The translations under genes and the position numbers were made by a program. A DNA stretch of 64,000 nucleotides, taken from Cotesia glomerata (taxonomy: Eukaryota; Arthropoda; Insecta; Hymenoptera; Braconidae). The stretch lies in NCBI RefSeq assembly GCF_020080835.1, contig NC_058165.1:17105915-17169914 (forward strand), read 5' to 3'. Positions 56,518 through 64,000 of the stretch are shown in pieces. Each line of letters starts with the position of its first letter. The stretch's first letter is position 1. Below the pieces are notes generated by a model. That model was not told where the DNA came from. It was given only the letters and a program-made list of their open reading frames with translations, and ran no database searches.

Positions 56518-57395
56518 TAACTTTCCGCTAAGAAAATTGGAAATTTTCAAAAATCGGGAAGTTATTGGTTTTACCCCGTTTTTCAAAAATCGAGTTTTCA
56601 TCAGATCTCGACGTTTTGAGGTCCTAGGAAGCTTTCCTGACTATTCCCGCGAGGGTGTCACTATATCTGTATGTATGTGTATGTGTGTGTGTGTGTGTAA
56701 GTATGTAAACCTCTTATAACTTTTGAACGGTTGAACCGATTTCATCGCGGTTGGTGCCATTCGAAAGGGCTTCGCCAAACTTAGATTCCCTGTTAATTTA
56801 AGCCGATCCGGACCGATAGATTTTGAGAAATTTGGAGAAATCTAAAAAAAAGTAGGAAAAAAAATTTTTTCTGAAGTGGTTTTTTTGGGATAACTTTTAA
56901 ACGGCTCAACCGATCGATTCCAAAAACTAATCAGCTCTCAACCTTGAAAAACCACGTCGATCGCCGCCAATCCGGTCAAAATCGATTGATTCGTTCGAGA
57001 GATATCGTGAACGAAAGAAAACCGAAAAAAGTGTTTTTTCAGAGTTACTCCGAAATTTCTAGTTTGACCAATTAAAACTTAGAAATTATTTATAAGGCTT
57101 AAAAAACTACGTAGAATGCCGCCAACGGCGTAAAAATCGGTTTATTTATTCAAAAGTTATTGCGGTTTGAACATTCAAAAAATAGTGTTCTATGAAACTT
57201 CTATCAGACTTTTGAGCTCAAAGAGCTCAAAAGCATAGAAAAGGTATCTTTTTGAGCTCGGAGAGCTTAAAACAACACACAGATTGTACTTTTGAGCTCG
57301 AAGAGCTCAAAAAAGCAGCCAGGTATTAACGGAATTAGCGGGAAGTTGCAGGGATGGCCTTTAAGGTCAACCGTTTTCCTAATTTTTTTTATAGT
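56518..57395. repeat. AACTTCCCGCTAA repeat with (TG)n, second copy
   Basis: It begins AACTTTCCGCTAAGAAAAT and ends near TTAGCGGGAAGTTGCAGGG plus about 45 bp shared with 36,420-36,475. It carries a (TG)n run at about 56,675-56,698 and GAGCTC palindromes at 57,215-57,305, in the inverse order to the ANAPC2 intron copy. Confidence 0.6.
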
Positions 57396-57829
57396 GGCTA
57401 GTTATAGTGGATAATTATTCATTTTTTGATATGTGAGCACTACTTAAATTACTATACCTCCGAAAATATCAAAGATAGTCCTATAGTATGAAGACATTTC
57501 TTAAAGGAAATTTATCAAGCTACAATTTTGAACTCTTATAATTTTTTCCAAAAATCAATACTTCAAAAGATATAGCCATTTTTATGGTGACTATATAAGT
57601 AATTTTCATTTTTCACTTTGTGAGCAATACTTAAAAAATTACTATATCTCCCAAAATATCAAAGATAGACCCAAAGTATAAAGATATTTTTGTTAGAAAA
57701 TTTTATAAGCTACAATTTTTGTCTCATAATTTTTTCAAAAAATCAACATTTTGGAAGATACAGCCATTTTTATGGTGACTAGATAATGAAATGTCATTTT
57801 TCACTTTGTGAGCAATACTTAAGTTACTA

Positions 57830-58082
57830 CCGTAGCGCTCAAAAGTATTTTGACAAATATATTTAATGGTTTAATTATAAATAAATATGAAACACAATAA
57901 TCATTTATTTATTTTTTTAACAGCTTTTGAATAATCTACAGAATAGTATCAAAGTGGTTCTTGTTCGTAACAAAAGAAAGTTTAATTTTTAAAATATTTG
58001 AAAAATGGTGACTCCAAAGTATTTTGACATTGTTGAAAAAAACTAACGCATAATGTTGTCAACATACTTTTGAGCGCTACTG
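57830..58082. mobile_element. TA-flanked element with GTAGCGCTCAAAAGTAT ends
   Basis: The ends CCGTAGCGCTCAAAAGTATT and CATACTTTTGAGCGCTACTG are inverted copies flanked by TA. Joining the flanks restores TTACTATATCTCCG of the tandem unit. It is 253 bp, AT-rich inside and without a frame. Confidence 0.75.
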
Positions 58083-58145
58083 TATATCTCCGAAAATAAT
58101 GAAAATAGCCCTATAGTATAATAAAATTTTTAATAGGAAATTTAT

Positions 58146-59400
58146 TAAGGGGTTAGGGGTAGTCAGAATTTTCAAAAAATCAATTATTTTTTTTTTTTGC
58201 ATTTTCGTTATGTGTAATATCTTAAAAATATTCTCTGAAAATTTCAAGTCGATCCGATAATTAGTTTTTGAGTTATTCGACAAATAACAAAGAGAGCTCG
58301 GGTACTTCAAAGCGCTCGGGAGCAGATAGCTAGCGGCAGCTTCAAGAAACCCCCTTTTAGGGTTCTATTGTCATCCTATTCTGGAATTATAAAAGCAGAT
58401 CCTTACAAAAATACAACCATAAATAAAAAGGAATGTATAGGCCATGTTCAGAAGCGGATGGGGACTCGACTGCGTACTCTGAAAACTAAACAAAAAGGTC
58501 TTGGTGGTAGAGGTAAGCTTACAGGAAAAGTAATAGACAAATTAACTGTGTACTATGGTTTATCAATACGTCGTCATTGCGATTCTATTGAAGATATGAA
58601 ATCTGCTATTATGGCAACTTTTTACCACTACAGTTCGACTGATGAAAATCTGAATCATGATATGTGTCCCAAAGGCGAAGATTCTTGGTGCTCTTACCAG
58701 CGCGCTGAAGCAAGTGGAGAGCTTGATACTTATACTCAAGATTATTCTCCCTTACCTCTTGATTATTTAAAAGCTATTAAACCGATTTACGACGATCTCA
58801 GTAATGATAATTTACTTTCAAGAGGTGTAGGTGGATTCAATCAGAATAATAATGAGAGCTTCAACCAACTAGTGTGGAAAATATGCCCAAAAACCGTGAA
58901 TACTAGTTCTACTATCGTACAAATTGCTGCATACATAGCTACTTGTATATTTAATGAAGGTACAAATTCATTATTAATGATTATGGATACCCTAGGACTT
59001 AATTGTGGGCCTAATTCCCATCGGTATGCTGAAAAATTGGATGCTGCACGTGTGAAAGTGGCAGATCAGTCTGCCAACGACAACACTTGGGAAGGCAGAA
59101 TGCTTCGTAGGCAACAGCAAATTGATGTTTTGGAAACTTCCACAATGGCTGAAGAACTATTATATGGCCCAGGAATAGATGACTCGATGTAAGTAATTTA
59201 ATAATTCGTATTTCTGTACGCGAATCTAGTGTGAAACTTTAAACGCGTTTTTCTCAAAACTATGTTTTTTGAACTGGTGACAACTGTAACTCGAAAACCC
59301 CTCAGTAGATTTTAATAAAATTTATACAGCTTTTAGAATACATAATAAACTCGGGCCTGATCGAATTAGGCAGTAACTGGTTTTATCAAACCCTTCCACA
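58146..59400 (+). pseudogene. Mutator-like transposase fragment (C-terminal part)
   Basis: An uninterrupted frame runs from at least 58,368 to 59,192 (274 codons counted from a TTG, not an ATG, so the true start is elsewhere). It opens SSYSGIIKADPYKN and contains ECIGHVQKRMGTRLR, KGLGGRGKLTGKVIDKL and YYGLSIRRHCDSIEDMK. These are followed by CPKGEDSWCSYQRA and GVGGFNQNNNESFNQLVWK, then a coil-like end VADQSANDNTWEGRMLRRQQ. These phrases are typical of the Mutator-like transposase family common in arthropod genomes. The N-terminal half is missing, though the open frame extends upstream toward an acceptor-like CCCTTTTAG. 58,146-58,367 and 59,193-59,400 are probably its flanking element sequence; terminal repeats were not identified. 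Confidence 0.75.
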
Positions 59401-61033
59401 ACATCCTTTTTTTTTGACTAATCTTCACTGATTCACTGTTCAATACTTTTATTAAGAAAATTTTCTTGATACAAGAATTAATGTTCTTGAAAATTTTCAA
59501 GAATATATATTCTTAGTTCAAGAACTTATTAAATTGATTGAAATAATTTTTACTTAATTGAAATAAAGCTATTCTCTTGTTTATATATTATTCAAATATC
59601 AATATTGAGACTCTTCTCTTCAGAAATTAATACCCGAGGCAAAAATTTGAAGACTGGAATGGAACTGTCAAAACTATCGATTATTATTTTTGCAGTTTTA
59701 AAATTAATATAGAAAACTGTATTTAAAGATAAAACTGATTTGAACCTTCTAGTTCCGAATATTCGACGATTCAGGAGCATCAGGTTAAACTCAAGGTTCA
59801 TTTTGATGATAAAAAAAAAGTCATTCAGTTTCAAAACAGGTTGATAATTTAAGCAGTCGGAGAACGATTTTCGTTAATAAAAATTTGGTGTAGTTGATTG
59901 TGTTCACGGTTGTGATATCAATGAGATGTATTCTATTGATGTCGTAGTTTTAATTAATGAATTTATAAAATTGAATGGCGCCTTTTATAATAAATTAAAT
60001 ATGATAAATTTTCTAAAAATATTATATACCTGCTTACATTTTTTTTATTATTAATTTTTTTTTTTTTTTTTAATTAATTGAAATCACAACGATAATCAAT
60101 GAACTTCATTGTGAATTGTACGTATGAACATTCCATTTATAGAGAATTAATTAATAATGCTGAAAAATCAAATAGAAGAAATTTACTCTGGATGGGACTC
60201 GATCGCGGAACCTTAGAACCCGAAGTCTGGAACGTTAACCACAAGGCTGCTCTCAGATTTGAAAAACTTCCATTATTCTTAACTTTTAAGACTCAAAGAT
60301 ATCTGACTTAGAAAATCAGGTTATCCAGTTCAAAAACAGCACATTCAATTTGATAAGATAAAAGAAATGAGCTTGATTTCAACCTTATCAGACTGACTCG
60401 AACAAATAATTTGGTCAGTATCAATTCAGGTTCATATTTTATTGTACAGAAGGTAGTGTCAAGAAAGCTCAAAAAGTTGACGCTGGTTTGAAAGTGGAAA
60501 GCCTAAATAATACTTTGGTTCCATTCAGTTTCAAATCAGTTTGAACCTTAATGCTTATATCAGGCTAAACAGTTTGATTTTAGTTTCAATTCAACTTAGT
60601 CAGTTTCATATTAAGTTCAATTCAGCTTGAACAGTTTAACCTAAGTTTGAAATCAGCCTCAATAGCTTCAATTCAAGCTTCAAATTCTTGCCTCGGGTAA
60701 TTAATAATAATAGAATATTTGGTCGTCATCGAATTTCTTGAACCAAGAAATTGTTAATTGAGTAAAAGTATTTTTTTTCTCAGTGTAACGGTATGACAAT
60801 TTTACAATCGCCAACAGAAAACCTGACATCAGCTATAAATTCTATAACCATTTCGTAGAACTGGTAATCCTAATAAGATACTTACATACGGTAATAATTT
60901 TAAATTCGAGATAAAGAGGTCGAAGTGTATGTATTCAAGTTATAGAAGGTAAATATATACAGAAACAGCTTGTAGGGACTCACTTATTATTTCGGCTTAT
61001 AGAGGGTAAAAATTTCGAGTAACGGAGGTTTTA
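59401..61033. repeat. Repeat debris with TTCTTGA and CAGTTTCAATTCA motifs
   Basis: 59,447-59,590 is rich in TTCTTGAxxxCAAGAA units, and 60,730-60,786 ends in AAGTATTTTTTTTCTCAGTGTA, suggesting an element about 1.3 kb long. 59,600-59,860 and 60,310-60,690 repeat CAGTTTCAATTCA/AGGTTCA phrases. 60,870-61,033 holds TAACTCGAA/CGAGTTATAGAGG phrases like those at 32,942. The frame of 70 codons at 60,099 is not supported as a gene. Confidence 0.4.
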
Positions 61034-61348
61034 CTGCCAAAATTTCAGATCAACTGACCGCACCGTTTTTGAGTAACTAATTTTCAAAATTGCATCTTTT
61101 ACATATAGAGGTATAGAGAGATGGTAAAGTTAGTATGAAATTATTTGGCCCACTCGAAAGGTGCGGAAGATTTCATACTAACTTTACTATTTCTCTATAC
61201 CACTGCGTGTAAATGATGCAATTTCGAAAATTAATTACTCAAAAACGATGTGGTAAATTGATCTGAAATTTTGATAGTGAATTATTAATATAATTATCTT
61301 TCGATAAAAAAAATTTCTTAATTTTTTGCTTATCACGCGACAACTATC
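61034..61348. mobile_element. TTAA-flanked foldback element, copy 3, left end missing
   Basis: The sequence matches the foldback copies at 47,601 and 51,283 from AAAATTTCAGATCAA onward. The right end is CACGCGACAACTATC-TTAA. The outer part of the left arm is replaced by TAACGGAGGTTTTACTG sequence. Confidence 0.7.
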
Positions 61349-61688
61349 TTAAGCAAAAATTTGGGATTCTTATAATTTTTTACCAAAATCAATATTTTGG
61401 GAATTGTTACCTTTTTTTAGTGATCAAATAATAATTTAGCTCTTGATTCAAAAATTTTCTTTTTAAATTATAATTATTACTAATATTATATAAAGAACAA
61501 AGAATTTTTGAGTAAAAAAAAAAAATAAAAACTTTTATCATTATAAACCATTGTAATTATAAAAATAAAATCTTGAAGTTAAATATTCTTCAACATAAAA
61601 AATTTAATTACAATCACTAATCTCACTAAAAGATTACAATGATAAATATTTTTGTTTTAAAATTATAGGTCAAAATAATAAATTACTT

Positions 61689-61960
61689 AAGGTATTACCC
61701 TCGCGACTTCCGTCGTCAAAAGTTTATGCTAGAGTGTACGGTACACATACCGGATAGTCATTATTGACAAGCCTAAAACTTTTTGCTGTTTATGTACTTA
61801 TTCCAGCCAATCACGAACGAGAAACTGATCGTTTGAAAAGTCTGGCAACACTGCGTGAGCATTAAGATATTTTATAGTGGATATACTGTACTGTAGTGTT
61901 TTGGACTAGCTGTAGACTAAACTCTGTTTTGATACATGCGTTTATTTATTTATTTATATA
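61689..61960. mobile_element. TTAA-type GGTATTACCCTCGC element, truncated copy
   Basis: It starts TTAAGGTATTACCCTCGCGAC and is closely similar to 10,252-10,510. It stops at a TTTATTTATTTATATA run where the right-hand inverted-repeat element begins. Confidence 0.7.
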
Positions 61961-62934
61961 CAGTCGTCGTCATTAATTTGTAACGGTTGGCAATGATTAG
62001 AGTAAAATAAAAAATTCTCAATTTGGACATCTCTCACTAAAAATTTCAATTAATAATATGTTTGGAAAATAAAAAAAATAAACGAAACTATGAAGAAAAT
62101 TTACATAAAATAAATAATTGTAAGCTCAGACAAACATAATTATAGAACTTTAACCAAAGAAAAAGTACTATACATAGAGATAATTAAAAATAAAAAATTC
62201 CTTTATTGTAAATCACCAGAGAAATAATTTGAATATTTAAAAATATACAAATAAAATATTTCAAATAAATTCGATATTTCAATTAAAAGAAAATCAATGA
62301 AATATCAGTCTCCTGATAATTACAGTCTTCAAAATAAACAATATCAAATAACTATAGCTAAATATAAAGACATTTACTAAAATATTAGATCATATCATTA
62401 TACAAAATTAAAATTGAAAAGGCCTAAAATTAGAAAATAGTCCATCGAAGCAATTTAAATTTTTTAAAAATGGAAATATAAACAGAAGAAACAAAGGAAA
62501 TTCAAAAATAATGACAAACCTAAATTCAGACAATTCGAATAAAAGACATCAAGGTTATTTAACATATATACAAATGAACAACTCTGAATATAGAAAAGCT
62601 TTACAAATGAACATCTCTAATTATGGACAAGAAAATTCGGAAATCTCTCATAATGGACATCTCTCATTAAAGAAAACAAAAAAAAAATACAATATTTATA
62701 AATTAAAAAATAAGTAATTGTTCAAAAAAACACACTTTAACATAAAACCAAACTAAAAAGTAGGAATTTAATTTTTTTTTAGTAATCCAAAATTAATTTA
62801 AAGTGATTAATAAAAAAAAATCATTTTTATGTAAATAAGTGTGGGGATCAGATAAAAACAATTATTCAAGGGCAATAAACTCTGCACCAAGACAACTTCT
62901 TCGGAGAACTTTACTGAAAAATTAATTTTTCTTA

Positions 62935-63032
62935 CTGTATTTGACGATTTTACACAGCTCTTATGGATAAGGACGAGTCAAATACAGAGAATGGTCCTGT
63001 ACGGGCGAGTCAAATACAGAGAGCGTTGACTG
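62935..63032. mobile_element. CAGT-ended MITE, inverted copy of 24,662-24,810
   Basis: Flanked by TA and ending GAGAGCGTTGACTG, it is the inverted near-identical counterpart of the left 100 bp of the element at 24,662. The opposite arm of the enclosing inverted repeat (near 63,440-63,450) shows the uninterrupted site. Confidence 0.75.
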
Positions 63033-63084
63033 TAATCATAGGTAATGTACGATTTTTTAATTTTTAGGTAGATTTTTGAGGGGG

Positions 63085-63298
63085 GGGTGGTGCCCATTGA
63101 GTATCAGCACCGGCACGTGCCAGAGTCGCGGCTAATTGCGCGGTTGTAATTGCCATTGCGCCGGTACACGATGATCCGTTTTGATGATGCGCTGAATTTG
63201 ATGATTGAGACGAGTCGCCCGCCATCTCGTCGTCGCTCAAATTGTCCAGGTCGTAGGATTACGCGGTTGATGCAGCGTTCATCGCTGATGACTAGAGT
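63085..63298 (-). pseudogene. Captured coding-like fragment between inverted arms
   Basis: Read on the minus strand, a frame with ordinary protein composition runs DLDNLSDDEMAGDSSQSS, then NSAHHQNGSSCTGAMAITTA and QLAATLARAGADTQWAPPPP. It ends QKST and a stop that falls in the right edge of the left arm. An ATG-led stretch MNAASTA lies just upstream, followed by an in-frame TAA at about 63,256. Codons are GC-rich, unlike everything around. I do not recognise the parent gene. The acidic/Ser-rich stretch and the TTAQLAATLARAG helix suggest a regulatory protein. It is most simply explained as an exon piece captured by the enclosing transposon. Confidence 0.5.
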
Positions 63299-64000
63299 CA
63301 ATGACGAGGGTTTTTCATGTCAAACTTTTCTTTCTTGACTACTAACGTGATACTATGATAAAATTCATAAAGATCAGTTCAATAGATAGATTTCTAAAAA
63401 ATCTACCTAAAAATTGAAAAATCGTACATTACCTATGATTAATAAAAATTAATTTTTCAGTAAAGTTCTCCGAAGAAGTTGTCTTGGTGCAGAGTTTATT
63501 GCCCTTGAATAATTGTTTTTATCTGATCCCCACACTTATTTACATAAAAATGATTTTTTTTTATTAATCACTTTAAATTAATTTTGGATTACTAAAAAAA
63601 AATTAAATTCCTACTTTTTAGTTTGGTTTTATGTTAAAGCGTGTTTTTTTGAACAATTACTTATTTTTTAATTTATAAATATTGTATTTTTTTTTTGTTT
63701 TATTTAATGAGAGATGTCCATTATGAGAGATTTCCGAATTTTCTTGTCCATAATTAGAGATGTTCATTTGTAAAGCTTTTTTATATTCAGAGTTGTTCAT
63801 TTGTATATATGTTAAATAACCTTGATGTCTTTTATTCGAATTGTCTGAATTTAGGTTTGTCATTATTTTTTAATTTCCTTTGTTTCTTCTGTTTATATTT
63901 CCATTTTTAAAAAATTTAAATTGCTTCGATGGACTATTTTCTAATTTTAGGCCTTTTCAATTTTAATTTTGTATAATGATATGATCTAATATTTTAGTAA

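Larger units (their letters stand above)
56340..58145. repeat. Tandem array of roughly 190-bp units, interrupted by elements
   Basis: Units share TCCGAAAATATCAAAGATAG, ATAGTATAAAGACATTT and GTGAGCAATACTTAAATTAC. They are seen at 56,350-56,515, 57,410-57,600, 57,600-57,800, then 57,800-57,829 continuing at 58,083-58,145. A last piece is at 61,360-61,440. The array is split by the AACTTCCCGC repeat (56,518-57,395), a CAGT-ended element (57,830-58,082) and the long block 58,146-61,350. Confidence 0.65.
61961..64000. mobile_element. Large inverted-repeat element enclosing a coding-like fragment; continues past window
   Basis: A start of TA-CAGTCGTCGTCATTAATTT fits the CAGT/TA (Tc1/mariner-like) end type. 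Sequence 62,373-63,077 is repeated inverted at 63,396-64,000 with few differences. The arms carry iterated CATCTCTAATTATGGAC and GAGAGATGTCC motifs. The two frames of 68 codons at 62,511 (plus) and 63,863 (minus) are the same arm sequence read twice. A 98-bp MITE (62,935-63,032) interrupts only the left arm. The right end lies outside the window. Confidence 0.7.

Noticed and set aside
60099..60311. 70-codon frame beginning MNFIVNCTYEHSIYREL
   Set aside because: It is in a repeat-rich interval, has no splice or family support and shows no conserved motif; left unassigned.
1..64000. CRISPR array, bacterial operon, or viral gene content
   Set aside because: Spliceosomal introns, eukaryotic genes and transposons dominate. 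The direct repeats seen are transposon or tandem-satellite units without uniform spacers, and no viral protein was recognised.

Overview
This is an insect-like nuclear genome segment. It is AT-rich and intron-rich, and it carries pieces of six recognisable genes in a dense bed of nested, mostly non-autonomous transposons. The gene set, the very AT-rich introns and the abundance of Helitron-like elements suggest a hymenopteran, perhaps a parasitoid wasp. That placement is inference; the sequence proves only an animal with arthropod-like gene structure.

Layout. Positions 1-13,404 hold no recognised exon and are probably part of a large intron of the atypical protein kinase C gene (minus strand). 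Two N-terminal aPKC exons lie at 13,405-13,628 and 15,880-15,958, and a candidate upstream exon lies at 25,442-25,562. A divergent promoter near 26.4 kb would serve aPKC (leftward) and ANAPC2 (rightward). ANAPC2, the cullin subunit of the anaphase-promoting complex, is complete in seven coding exons (27,966-40,180). It is convergent with ARPC3, a complete Arp2/3 complex subunit in four exons (42,919-40,368, minus). A non-coding snoRNA host gene (about 45,061-46,450) and RpL15 (50,311-about 54,050) follow on the plus strand. Their introns share two families of C/D-box snoRNA. The last two exons of a TINAG-like/cathepsin-B-like gene (56,275-55,921, minus) and a Mutator-like transposase fragment (58,368-59,192) complete the coding content.

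Mobile DNA. Three groups of Helitron-like elements are seen, each ending in a hairpin plus CTAG and sitting between A and T. One group forms a perfect head-to-tail tandem array (27,235-27,808). Another is nested inside a second Helitron (19,770-23,465). A third site can be compared with a related empty site elsewhere in the window. Many short TIR elements flanked by TA or TTAA are present. Each is packed with its own short iterated motif in both orientations. A 5'-truncated LINE with a 15-bp target-site duplication lies in the first coding intron of ANAPC2. At the right edge, a long inverted-repeat element encloses a GC-richer, coding-like fragment that looks like a captured piece of a host gene.

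How the genes relate. aPKC (cell polarity), ANAPC2 (cell cycle), ARPC3 (actin nucleation) and RpL15 (ribosome) are separate housekeeping genes with no sign of a shared pathway. The snoRNA host gene and RpL15 are linked functionally: both supply guide RNAs predicted to pair with 18S rRNA.
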